The position numbers were made by a program, and so were the translations under genes. Of a stretch of 64,000 bases of DNA, positions 25,680 through 34,435 are shown piece by piece. Position 1 is the first letter of the stretch. Each line of letters begins with the position of its first letter. The notes below the pieces were generated by a model. The model worked only from the letters and a program-made list of their open reading frames with translations. It ran no database searches and had not been told where the DNA came from. The DNA comes from Heyndrickxia sporothermodurans (GTDB lineage Bacteria > Bacillota > Bacilli > Bacillales > Bacillaceae_C): positions 58,327 through 122,326 of the forward strand of contig BORH01000014.1 in the NCBI GenBank assembly GCA_018333075.1, read 5' to 3'.

Positions 25680-26681
25680 ATGCATGTTCAAATTGTATTG
25701 TTTGATGGATTTGATTTATTAGATGTTATTGCACCATTTGAAGTGTTTACTGCTGCAGCCGCGTATACCAATGGTGAGATAAGTATAGAGCTTGTATCAG
25801 CTGAAGGCGCAAGAATGGTGACAAGTGGTGTTAATCAATTAAAGCTTCAGACTACAAGTAAAATTGATTTAACTCACAAAGGGGTCATAATTATACCAGG
25901 TGCTTCAGGTTCTCTTGATGATGGGCCAGATTCTATACCAGTAATATTAAAACAAGCCACTGAAACAGAATTAAGTTCATTCCTAAAAGAAGCAATGAAA
26001 ATTCCAGATATATTAGTTTCTACAATTTGTGGAGGCTCACTCATTTTGGCATTGGATGGTTTATTAGATGGGCGACATGCCGTTACCCACCATTTAGGTA
26101 TGGAACTTTTAAACGCTACTAATGCAACTGCGATCAACGCCAGAATTGTGGATGATGGTGATCTCATTAGTGGCGGAGGTGTTACTTCAGGACTGGATCT
26201 TGCCCTTTATTTAATTGAACGTGAGATAGGTCCTCGTATAGCACATGCTGTTGAACAATTATTCGAGTATGAACGTAGGGGCACAGTTTGGAAAAATACA
26301 GGTATGGCACCAAAAGAGAGCCAACTATCTAAGGCAACTGAACAAAAAATTAACCCTATCAATCACCAAACTACAGACGAGTTTCAATTTCAAGGAAAAT
26401 GGGAAACAACCATTTCCACTCCTCTTGGTGAAATGCCCGTTTTATTCGACTTCGCCTATCTAGATGGACGAATCATTGGAACGGCAACGCAAGGAGACGA
26501 TGTCATCATTTTAGATCGTCTTACACTTGAAGAAGACTGCTTAAAAGGAGCGATGAAAATCAATAAACCAATGAGACTTTCTTTAAAATTCAGCGTTTTT
26601 GTTAAAAAAAATCAATTGTGTGGTGAAGTTAAGGCTGGTATGCTTCCTGCATCTAAATTAACAGGGCAGCGGATTTTATAA
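25680..26681 (+). CDS. DJ-1/PfpI-family protein with extra C-terminal domain
   Basis: A 333-residue protein. Residues 1-190 form a class I glutaminase-like DJ-1/PfpI domain: VLFDGFDLLDVIAPFEVF, IIPGASGS, the nucleophile-elbow Cys117 in STICGGSL, and THH near 136-138. Single-domain relatives include isonitrile hydratases and regulators. After a linker, residues about 240-333 (FQGKWETTISTPLGEMPVLF to the end) form an all-beta domain I do not recognise by name. The start is the ATG at 25680, 7 nt after GGAGGT. It heads a short operon with two membrane-protein genes. Confidence 0.85.
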   Translation: MHVQIVLFDGFDLLDVIAPFEVFTAAAAYTNGEISIELVSAEGARMVTSGVNQLKLQTTSKIDLTHKGVIIIPGASGSLDDGPDSIPVILKQATETELSSFLKEAMKIPDILVSTICGGSLILALDGLLDGRHAVTHHLGMELLNATNATAINARIVDDGDLISGGGVTSGLDLALYLIEREIGPRIAHAVEQLFEYERRGTVWKNTGMAPKESQLSKATEQKINPINHQTTDEFQFQGKWETTISTPLGEMPVLFDFAYLDGRIIGTATQGDDVIILDRLTLEEDCLKGAMKINKPMRLSLKFSVFVKKNQLCGEVKAGMLPASKLTGQRIL

Positions 26682-26695
26682 AAGGAGTCGTATAT

Positions 26696-27129
26696 TTGTA
26701 TTCATGTATCATATTTTTACATGTTTTGAGTTCTTTATTCCTTGGTAGTTTCTATCATTGCCTTTCGCAATTAATAGATTGTATAACCGAACAGATAAAG
26801 AATTACTAGTTTCGCTTCACACAATGATAACATTCAGTCGAGGAGGTCATTACGCGTTAAGTGTTTTAATTCTAACCGGCGGTTGGATGGTTAGTAAAAA
26901 TACTGCTTTACTCTCTATTTTATGGATCATGATTGCTTGTCTACTTCTTGCTGTTATAAGTGGTCTTATTGGAATGATAAAAAAAGAGTTAAAACACATT
27001 CAACTTGAAGAAAAGCCAGAAAGAAGATTACTAGAACGTACAACAATTTTAAAAAGTTATAGCTGGCTGACTGTACTTGCCATCATTACTGCATTATTTA
27101 TTATGACCAATCGTCAACTTTTTACTTAA
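26696..27129 (+). pseudogene. Small polytopic membrane protein, probable frameshift near the N-terminus
   Basis: AAAGGAG (26681-26687) precedes a TTG at 26696 that opens with LYSCIIFLHVLSSLFLGSFY, a typical first transmembrane segment. Around 26745-26757 the coding sense shifts by one base into the frame of LPFAINRLYNRTDKELLVSL, which continues through three more hydrophobic segments to 27129. Together they make a four-helix protein of about 145 residues, similar in layout to DUF2269-type membrane proteins (weak resemblance). It could instead start at the in-frame TTG at 26758. Confidence 0.5.
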
Positions 27130-27143
27130 AGGGAGTACTAATT

Positions 27144-27758
27144 ATGAAAAATGTTATTCGGATATCAGTCATATGTCTTTCTTTTTTGTGGGTATTACAT
27201 ACGTTTTCAAAAAATTTTATGATAGACCCACAATTAAAATCATTTATTTCTAGAAAGGAAGACATTTTGTCAAATCAATTCCTCTGGTTATTAATGATTC
27301 GTATTCATATTACTCTTGCTATTATATCTCTAATTGCTGGGCCTTTAGGGATAATAAAAGCCGTACGTATCAAGTCTTCCCATTTCCACCGATGGAATGG
27401 GCGTATCTATATCTTGTCAATCATATTTAATTTCATTCCTGGAATTTATGTTTCTTTCTTCGCAACAGGTGGATGGTTGAGCACGATAGGTTTTCTTATA
27501 TTAAATACATTATGGCTTGTTACGACAATTCTTGGTTATTGGTATATTAAAAGTCTAAATATCATAAAGCATAGACAATGGATGATTAGAAGCTTATTTC
27601 TTTCATTTGCAAACCTGACCATTTATATAATTGTTTTGATTACAAATAGGTTAATCGGCTTCTCCTATGAATACTCCTATACCATTGCAGTTTGGTTATG
27701 TTTGATAATCAACCTATATATTGCTGATTTTATTATTAATAAAAAGATATTTTTATAA
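27144..27758 (+). CDS. DUF2306 membrane protein
   Basis: A 204-residue protein with about six hydrophobic segments. The pattern IRIHITLAIISLIAGPLGII, then HFHRWNGRIYIL and later KHRQWMIRSLFLSFANLTIY, matches the DUF2306 family, whose paired His residues may bind haem or a quinone-type cofactor. GGGAGT precedes the ATG. It lies 14 bp after the preceding membrane gene and ends at a strong hairpin, so it is the last gene of the DJ-1 operon. Function unknown. Confidence 0.8.
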   Translation: MKNVIRISVICLSFLWVLHTFSKNFMIDPQLKSFISRKEDILSNQFLWLLMIRIHITLAIISLIAGPLGIIKAVRIKSSHFHRWNGRIYILSIIFNFIPGIYVSFFATGGWLSTIGFLILNTLWLVTTILGYWYIKSLNIIKHRQWMIRSLFLSFANLTIYIIVLITNRLIGFSYEYSYTIAVWLCLIINLYIADFIINKKIFL

Positions 27759-27880
27759 TCAATTAATAAAAACTTCAGTATATTATATAGAAAAAGCTAA
27801 GTTACAGAAAAAACTATTAATCATGAAAGATAAAGGATTGATTATAATATCATTCAAATCCATTTTTTTATTCCAAAAGC

Positions 27881-27919
27881 AAACCACATATTTTGAAACT
27901 TAATCAAAATATGTGGTTT
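27881..27919 (+). terminator. Terminator of the DJ-1/DUF2306 operon
   Basis: AAACCACATATTTTGA and TCAAAATATGTGGTTT form a perfect 16-bp stem with a 7-nt loop, followed by CTTCTGTT. Confidence 0.8.
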
Positions 27920-28686
27920 CTTCTGTTAATTACTAATTTTTATTTTAATGTTCAAATTTACAGTATAAATACTTATCTTGAAAATTTAAATACTAATAAA
28001 AAACTTTTTTCACCTAATACGAAATAGATAGTAACCACGATAAAATAGTGATTGTCAGATATCTAAGATATAGTATTGAATTTCTTGCCTTGTCAAAAGC
28101 TTTTGTATTAGGTCACTTAATGTATCATTATATGTACTAAAGAATAATTAATTGTTGCCATTCAAAGGGCAAATAATATAGCTTAACCAATCATAAATAT
28201 TGCATTTTTAATTTATATGTGAATGGATGGTGAATGCTATAGCGATCATAATAAGACCAATACGCTGTATCTCTTTTCATAAATATAACATATCTTTTCC
28301 ATTTAAGAGAAAATCTCCATAATTGATGATTAAACAAATAATGATGTAAATATTAATGCATTTATATATTTTGAACTGACAATTTCCTCTCTCGGCAAAG
28401 AAGCGAATTGAACAAAATACTCATGTTATCTTTTTCATCAAAATAATAGGCAATCGTTATAAACGCTATACTATTTATAACGCAGTATCAAAAGGGAAGT
28501 ATCTATCATTAAATAGATTATTATAGTCGCAATGTGCACTATGATTATTTTTTTGTATCATAATATCCAAAAGTTATGTAGATATAATTCGAACTTTTCC
28601 TATATCATACAATCTTCCATACCTATTTTTTAACTTACTATTTCATTGAAATTGACAAGAATCACCCTATTCCTTAATTTAACTAA
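27920..28686. other. Long AT-rich intergenic region
   Basis: About 770 bp with no supported gene on either strand. Scattered short inverted repeats only. It may be remnant DNA from lost genes. Confidence 0.4.
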
Positions 28687-28691
28687 AAAGA

Positions 28692-28714
28692 GCATTTCCT
28701 TCTTGAAGAAATGC
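28692..28714 (-). terminator. Terminator of the sigma/anti-sigma operon
   Basis: On the minus strand GCATTTC and GAAATGC pair (with further flanking pairs) and the stem is followed by TCTTTTTAG. Confidence 0.75.
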
Positions 28715-28756
28715 CCTTCTTATATTAAAAATTATATTAAAGATAGATATATTTTT

Positions 28757-29380
28757 CTATTTAAGAATTTCATAACTAATAACTTCATCAAATTTCCACT
28801 CTCCTTCTTCTTTGATTAGTTTAAACTTTTGAATCTGTTTAAATTCATAAGAATTAATAGTCGCAGGAAAATATATTTTAGCAGATACGGTGGTACTTTT
28901 TTCTGTTCCCCCGCTTTTTTCCTCAATACTTAAAACCTTTACAGGTCTCCAATTTTGTTTATAACTATTTATAAATTCTTCTCTGGTCATACCTGCCTTT
29001 TCTTTTTCAATTTCTTTTAGCCTTTTACTCTGAAAATCGTAATAGGTATCAAAATCTTTATTATTATAAGTTTCATAATGTTTTTCAACAATTTGTTTAG
29101 CTGTCATACTTTTTACTAAATGATTACTTTCTTTCCTATCGTGAAAAACATTATTTAGTAATGAAAATGAAAAAATAATAAATATCAAAGAGGCTGCAGT
29201 TAATGCTATTAGATATTTCTTTTGGAAATAAAAATGTCTTCGTATCGGTAATTCCTTTTCAATTTTGTTAATTATTTTTTCTAAAACGTTTTTTTGTTCC
29301 TCTTGAGTGATGTTGATCTTATTATTCATTGATTTAAAATCTTTATCATACTTATCCCCTATTTCCTCATATTGTTTCAT
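28757..29380 (-). CDS. Probable membrane-anchored anti-sigma factor
   Basis: A 207-residue protein: cytoplasmic N-terminus of about 65 residues rich in Lys/Glu (NITQEEQKNVLEKIINKIEK), one transmembrane helix (YLIALTAASLIFIIFSFSLL), and an extracellular domain (about 100-207) resembling NTF2-like/DUF4878-type folds (AKQIVEKHYETYNNKDFDTY). The ATG at 29380 is 8 nt after GGAGGG and overlaps the end of the sigma gene by 14 bp. That gene order and topology are typical for anti-sigma factors of ECF sigma factors, although I see no classical zinc anti-sigma (ZAS) motif. Confidence 0.65.
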   Translation of the reverse strand: MKQYEEIGDKYDKDFKSMNNKINITQEEQKNVLEKIINKIEKELPIRRHFYFQKKYLIALTAASLIFIIFSFSLLNNVFHDRKESNHLVKSMTAKQIVEKHYETYNNKDFDTYYDFQSKRLKEIEKEKAGMTREEFINSYKQNWRPVKVLSIEEKSGGTEKSTTVSAKIYFPATINSYEFKQIQKFKLIKEEGEWKFDEVISYEILK

Positions 29381-29891
29381 TATTGAATCCCTCCTTCTCA
29401 AGCTCTTTTTTTAATGCTTTCATTCCTCTGAATAAATTAACCTTGACCTTGTTTTCGGTCCAACCCAGAATTTGTGCGGATTCTACTATAGAGAACTCCT
29501 TAATTTTTCTCAAAATAATAACATCCCTATATTGATGCTTAATCTTATTTAATGAATTATATATTTGCCTCTCTGTTTCATTTAACATCGTAATCTGTTC
29601 AGGGTTTTTCTCAGTTGATTTTAAGGTTGGAAAAAAATCCAAAAGATAACTAATTGGCTTCTTCGTTCTGATATAATCAATAGTTAAATTACGGGCAATT
29701 CGGAAAAGCCAACTCTTTTCATTTTCACCGTCAAATGTTTCATAATTAGCGAATGCACGGATGAAAGTTTCTTGTAGAATATCCTTTGCTTGGTCTCGTT
29801 CACTAATCATAAAAAAAACATATCTAAAAATATCATTACTGTAATCGTAATACCAATCATTTATTTTTTTCTTAATTATATCTTGGTCCAA
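29367..29891 (-). CDS. ECF RNA polymerase sigma factor
   Basis: A 174-residue sigma-70 family protein with region 2 (YSNDIFRYVFFMISERDQAK, DILQETFIRAF, WLFRIARNLTIDYIR) and region 4 (QYRDVIILRKIKEFSIVESA, QILGWTENKVKVNLFRGMK). Start is TTG at 29891 after AAGGAGAT. It is co-transcribed with the predicted anti-sigma gene, and an ECF-type promoter precedes it. The regulon cannot be read here; in bacilli such pairs usually respond to cell-envelope stress. Confidence 0.9.
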   Translation of the reverse strand: MDQDIIKKKINDWYYDYSNDIFRYVFFMISERDQAKDILQETFIRAFANYETFDGENEKSWLFRIARNLTIDYIRTKKPISYLLDFFPTLKSTEKNPEQITMLNETERQIYNSLNKIKHQYRDVIILRKIKEFSIVESAQILGWTENKVKVNLFRGMKALKKELEKEGFNNETI

Positions 29892-29925
29892 AGACTCATC
29901 TCCTTTCTATTTTTTATACAATAAG

Positions 29926-29952
29926 AACGGATTACAATTAAAAAAAGTTACA
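29926..29952 (-). promoter_or_regulatory. Candidate ECF-type autoregulatory promoter
   Basis: On the minus strand TGTAAC (29952-29947) and CGTT (29929-29926) are 17 bp apart, with a T-rich run in the spacer. This matches the general AAC...CGT pattern of Bacillus ECF promoters and lies 35 bp before the sigma gene. Self-activation is the usual arrangement. Confidence 0.6.
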
Positions 29953-30236
29953 AATTTTTTAAATATTTTTATATAAATCTTTATCACGCATTCATTTTTG
30001 TTAATCAAAACAAATAAAGTTGCACAATCTTTATTGATCTGCAATCTTGACCATTGCGACAACTTATTTGACAGGTTCATAATTCATATATGGCTCCTCC
30101 AACCTTCTTCAGTCGAATCCTTCTTTAATTAACCTGCTCGGTTGTAAAATAATAAACTCTTCCAATACATTGCACCATCAAGTTATACAAATTATTTCAT
30201 TATGTTGATTTCTGGCATTAGTTAATTATCAGTAAA

Positions 30237-31358
30237 ATGTGCTTAAAGAAGGAGTGTCCGAAAATGAAACAAAATTTTAATGATGAATTTAAAACGATGG
30301 TGGTCGAGTTGTATCGTTCTGGGCAACCAGTTAAAGAGTTAAGCAGCGAATATGGCGTTTCTGAAGTAACGATTTATAAATGGATTAAGAAGTACTCTCC
30401 TATTGCGACAATCGATGAAAAGGAAGTAACTCCAAATGATCTGAAACAGATGCAAAACGGTTTGAGTTAATTGATGAACAAAAAAATGTCTTTTCCGTTA
30501 CCCTACTTTGTGAGGTGCTTGGAGTGGCAAGAAGCTCGTTTTACCAGTCCCATCACAAAGTAGAATCAGATTTAGCACGTGAAAATAGAGTACTTACCCA
30601 ACAAATCAGTCGAATCCATGCAGATAGTAAAGGACGATATGGGCCTCCAAAGATACACCAAACCCTTTTAACCAACGGGTTTGAACTGAGCCTTAAACGT
30701 GTTCAACGATTAATGAAAAAGGCTGGAATTCAGTCGAATATCCAAAAGAAAGATACTCCGTATTCTTCATCTAAAAACAAAGTGGAAGAACGCGAAAACG
30801 TATTGGAACAGGACTTTACTACAACCACCATTAATGAAAAGTGGGTAGCAGACATTACGTATATTCATGTTCTAAGGGATGGTTGGTGTTACTTGGCTTC
30901 CGTTATGGATCTACATTCATAGAAAATTATTGGGTATTCTTTTTCACGAAAAATGACAACGGATATAGTAATAAAAGCATTAGAAAACGCCTACTCAACA
31001 CAAAATCCATCCAAAGAACTCATTCTGCATACGGATTTAGGATCGCAATACACAAGTAAAGAATTTCAAGAATAACTGGCAGAACGGAATATTATTCAAT
31101 CTTTTAGTAAAAAAGGCAGTCCTTATGATCATGCTTGTATGGAATCATTTCACGCAACTCTAAAAAAGAAGAAGTATACCAAACGAAGTATGTGACGTTT
31201 GATCATGCTAATCTAGCAATCTTTCAATATATTGAAAGATGGTATAACAGAAAACGAATTCACGGCAGCATAGGATATAAAACGCCTCAATTAATAGTAG
31301 ACGAATCTAGAAAAAGTGCTTAAAACTTAACTTTTTAGTGTCCAGGATATTGACGTAG
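30237..31358 (+). mobile_element. Degenerate IS3-family insertion sequence
   Basis: OrfA starts at ATG 30264 (MKQNFNDEFKTMVVELYRSG, HTH with SEVTIYKWIKKYSPI) but is cut after DLKQMQ by a deletion that fuses it out of frame to the OrfB start (RFELIDEQKNVFSVTLLCEV). OrfB keeps the DDE catalytic residues (VADITYIHV, LHTDLGSQYTS, CMESFHATLK) but carries TAG after MDLHS, TAA after EFQE, and a one-base frameshift in KKEEVYQTKYV near 31170. The right end carries a TGGACACT-type inverted repeat (minus strand, about 31344-31352). The left end is not clear. Not able to transpose on its own. Confidence 0.85.
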
Positions 31359-31359
31359 A

Positions 31360-31834
31360 TCCATTTATTTAGCAAAAAATATAGTGGACTATCAAGTTGA
31401 TGAAATTGATAAAGTCCTAGATATAAATGTAAAGGGATTCGTTTATTTCTCGCAAATATTCGGCAAGAAAATTGCTCCAAACTCAACGTTAGGGAGTGAT
31501 AGTAAATATGTCTTCAGTCTCAGGTATTGAGGGTAGCTCAGATGCGATATACGGGTTATCAAAAGCTGCCATACTGGGCTTAACTAAGAGCTGTGCAATG
31601 AATTTCTCACCGTACATCTGAGTTAATGCTGTTGCTCCTACGATGGTTAACACCCCAATGTTGTGAGCAATTCCCCAATGGAGGAAAGAGGATTATTTAA
31701 ATCACGAACGAACTCATTAATACTCTTGTTATGCCTAAAGATGCTGCTGATACTGTCGTCTTCTTATTATCAGATAAATCCAAGCATTAACAGGAACAAC
31801 ATTTGATTTTAATAATGGTGGATATCTAAGATAG
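31360..31834 (+). pseudogene. Short-chain dehydrogenase 3' fragment adjoining the IS3 element
   Basis: Directly after the IS right end the sequence reads LAKNIVDYQVDEIDKVLDIN and VKGFVYFSQIFGKKI, then VSGIEGSSDAIYGLSKAAIL with the YxxxK catalytic pair, then VNAVAPTMVNTPML, and the ending GTTFDFNNGGYL. These are the C-terminal two thirds of an SDR oxidoreductase. There are stops at SPYI/VNAV and PML/AIP and frameshifts after 31690. The Rossmann NAD(P)-binding N-terminus is absent on the other side of the IS, so deletion accompanied or followed insertion. Confidence 0.85.
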
Positions 31835-31912
31835 CTCTAGTTTTTAACAACCCTATTGTGGCTGATTTTGAGAAAATTAGTAATTGATAAAGAAAATTAA
31901 GAAACTATTTTA

Positions 31913-31940
31913 AACACCGTTCGAATTATCGAACGGTGTT
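31913..31940 (+). terminator. Perfect hairpin after the SDR remnant
   Basis: AACACCGTTCGA and TCGAACGGTGTT form a 12-bp stem around ATTA. Probably the original terminator of the dehydrogenase gene. Confidence 0.75.
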
Positions 31941-31979
31941 CTGCATGTTTATAGCAAAGAAATTAAACAATTTTATTAT

Positions 31980-32273
31980 CATCACACATCACAAACATAA
32001 TTTTCAGGAGTTACTTCTTCTATTGTTGGACACGTTCACTGTTATGCTAGTACAATTGAGCCAGCCCCAAGCGGAGTTCCACAAATACTAACGCTTAATT
32101 CATTAGATGATGGCCATATACATGAAATATGTGGAGTTACTGGACCAGTAATTCCATTGACAAGTGGTGGTAATTATTATAATTTTCTTGGAGTAGCCTC
32201 CGTAAATGGAGCACCCCCTCATTTCCATAATATAGCGGAAAAACTAGTCCTAGTGGTTAAACAACTAAAATAA
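31980..32273 (+). pseudogene. YmaF-like protein remnant
   Basis: The frame reads SGVTSSIVGHVHCYASTIEP, DDGHIHEICGVTGPVIPL and PPHFHNIAEKLV, a His-rich repeat pattern typical of the YmaF family of spore-former proteins. The start is lost: HHKHNF lies one base out of frame just upstream and no ribosome binding site serves the remaining frame. YmaF function is unknown; the paired His motifs suggest metal binding. Confidence 0.65.
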
Positions 32274-32373
32274 TTTTACTAGACAATTTTAAAAATATTC
32301 CTGAAAACTATTTAATGTCTGGTTAAAAATATATGCCTTTTGTTAAAAATTTGAATTAAACCACTTTGAAAAG

Positions 32374-32937
32374 TTAGAATTTAAAAATTACTCTAAGCCT
32401 TTTTAGGCAAAATAAACAAAGTTCAACCCATATCAAACTGTAAAAAAAAGAAAAAAGAAAAATCCCTAAGGTTTCCCATAATGAAAAAGTTTTTGAACCT
32501 ATTGGACCTAAAATAGGAAATTTTAAAGCATATAATAAAACAAGGATTCCGAAAACTAAGTATAAAGAACTACAAAAAATAATAGTCACTTTCCGGTTTA
32601 AGTATAAAATAGAAATTCCTATCCCTAATCCTAATAAACCTGTTGTGAAGGAGTATATTAATACTTCACTTGGTTGAAGCATTACAAGTAAAATAATAGT
32701 GAGTACGTAGGATAAAATACCAAATTGAATTGAAATTAATGAACAAAAAATGACAGGTGCTGTAGAAAATATACTAATAATATATCCAAATACCGGTAAA
32801 AAACCACCAGACGCTTGAAATATGGCAGCAGAACATGTAAGAATTGAACATAATGTAAGTTTTTTTGTTTGAGAAAGCGTATTTAATTGTAAACGAACAT
32901 ATTGAACTTCCTCAGGAACTCTTTTAAAGAAATTCAT
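32374..32937 (-). CDS. Polytopic membrane protein of unknown function
   Basis: A 187-residue protein starting MNFFKRVPEEVQYVRLQLNT, followed by five or six hydrophobic helices (from LTLCSILTCSAAIF to FLFSFFYSLIWVELCLF) and a short basic tail. Size and the GFLPVFGYIISIFSTAPVIF segment are reminiscent of ECF-transporter S components, but I see no diagnostic motif, so this is a weak inference. The ATG follows AAGGGGG. Monocistronic. Confidence 0.6.
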   Translation of the reverse strand: MNFFKRVPEEVQYVRLQLNTLSQTKKLTLCSILTCSAAIFQASGGFLPVFGYIISIFSTAPVIFCSLISIQFGILSYVLTIILLVMLQPSEVLIYSFTTGLLGLGIGISILYLNRKVTIIFCSSLYLVFGILVLLYALKFPILGPIGSKTFSLWETLGIFLFSFFYSLIWVELCLFCLKRLRVIFKF

Positions 32938-33389
32938 TCAATTCCCCCTTGTTATGCTTATTTATATATAATTAGTTTCCGTATCAAAATATTATTCTTA
33001 CTATTAAGAATTTAGTTTTTTAACATTCCTATGTCAAATTTAAAACATATTAAATGAATCCATTTTTAGAATGTTAAAATGGATTCATTTTTCTTAAAAC
33101 AGTATATGTTCAATATTGAAATGATATAGTAAAAACTATCAAATTCGTGAGTACAAACAATATTAAAAAGATACTAATGCTCTAACATAATCTCCTAATA
33201 AAACAAAAACTGAAAATATTATTGTCTTATTCTTATACTTAGTCAATACTGAAAACTGACTAATAGTTTTTATTGTAGATCAATTTTTTAATTTCTCGCC
33301 ATTAGTTATAGAATAGAATATTCAGTATAGTAAATACTAATATAGAAATTTCTTAAATATGTGGCTGAGACATCATAAAAAAATTCTTA
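32938..33389. other. AT-rich intergenic region
   Basis: 452 bp without a supported gene. A short inverted repeat AATCCATTTT/AAAATGGATT at 33056-33086 could be a terminator-like hairpin. No other structure is visible. Confidence 0.45.
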
Positions 33390-33581
33390 TTGTTATTTTC
33401 GACTATTACTCTTTTTTTCATCCTTACAGGTTTCGATCGAACTGAAAAGATAAACATATCTGATATTGAAACTACGATTATTAAGGCTGAAAATGTTCTT
33501 CGTTATGACATCAAATTAAAGAATTCTAGAAAAACATCATTCTTATATTATCAAGACCTAAATAAAAAAACTAATAAATAA
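33390..33581 (+). CDS. Small protein with hydrophobic N-terminus, uncertain
   Basis: A 63-codon frame from TTG (MLFSTITLFFILTGFDRTEK) has a signal-like hydrophobic start and a polar helical remainder (IETTIIKAENVLRYDIKLKN). There is no clear ribosome binding site. About 120 bp downstream (from 33699) a second open stretch reads LSAIKVVRNILQYEIQQLRI, loosely similar to the first; they may be degenerate copies of one gene. Family unknown. Confidence 0.3.
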   Translation: MLFSTITLFFILTGFDRTEKINISDIETTIIKAENVLRYDIKLKNSRKTSFLYYQDLNKKTNK

Positions 33582-33849
33582 AGGGTAATACATATTAGTT
33601 ATATAAAATATGTATTGTCATTTTTTCAATTAAATCATACATTAGTTTGAGTACAAAATTTCACAATTAGATACAGCTAGGGTAACAACTGAGTTGATTT
33701 GCTATCCGCAATAAAGGTAGTTAGAAATATTCTTCAGTATGAGATCCAACAACTAAGAATTATTAGACAAAAAAACGATCTTTCTTACGTAAAGAAAATC
33801 GGCTTTATTTATGTTATGGCTAAGTTAATGAATAATGTTGATTTTTGTT

Positions 33850-34089
33850 TTAAAGAAATACCTTATTTGTTTGCAGGTAAATTACATCATCTAATGATGT
33901 CTTATTGAATGTGCTTAGCATACGGATCATATATTCAGTGGGCAATAGAATACTTACCAATATTATTATTGTTCCTGCTAATAAAAATCCATTGTTTACA
34001 ATTTTTTTGTTCTTTTTTCGTGTATATACACTAAATAAAATAAAAATTATTGCAATGGGTATTAAAATAATTCCTAAACCAATATTCAA
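33850..34089 (-). CDS. Small membrane protein, 79 residues
   Basis: Two hydrophobic helices (MNIGLGIILIPIAIIFILFS and LLAGTIIILVSILLPTEYMI) are separated by a basic loop (YTRKKNKKIV). It starts with TTG, 11 nt after AAGGAG. I do not recognise the family. No operon partner. Confidence 0.45.
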   Translation of the reverse strand: MNIGLGIILIPIAIIFILFSVYTRKKNKKIVNNGFLLAGTIIILVSILLPTEYMIRMLSTFNKTSLDDVIYLQTNKVFL

Positions 34090-34374
34090 AGGCTTTTCAA
34101 CTCCTTCAATTAAAGATGTAAAATAAGTTTTATTTGGATAACATTAACAATCTTAGGCTATCATAGGTTACATCAGTTGGGAATAAAGAACTTTCCACAA
34201 TATTTTACTTATAGAAGCATTACCCTCCTATATGAAGAACCCGATTTCACAACAGGACTCTTTATATTAAGTTTAATACATTCATTATTCTCGGTGGTTT
34301 TATGCCTGAAAATCCTTATTATTCAAAAGGTTGACAGATCCAACAGTTTAGGACAATTTAATGAGCAACGAAAT

Positions 34375-34417
34375 AACCTAATTTCTTAGTATTAAATTAA
34401 GAAATCAGGTTTTTTTT
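34375..34417. terminator. Strong terminator before the multicopper oxidase gene end
   Basis: AACCTAATTTCTTA and TAAGAAATCAGGTT pair over 14 positions with one mismatch and are followed on the plus strand by T7. It lies 19 bp from the oxidase stop codon and can also serve the minus strand. A 70-codon plus-strand frame at 34177-34389 ends in it, but I cannot support it as a gene. Confidence 0.75.
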
Positions 34418-34435
34418 ATTTGGAATTTCCTTAAC

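Noticed and set aside
34177-34389. 70-codon plus-strand frame ending in a terminator
   Set aside because: The terminator placement is suggestive, but there is no ribosome binding site and no family signal; not enough to call a gene.
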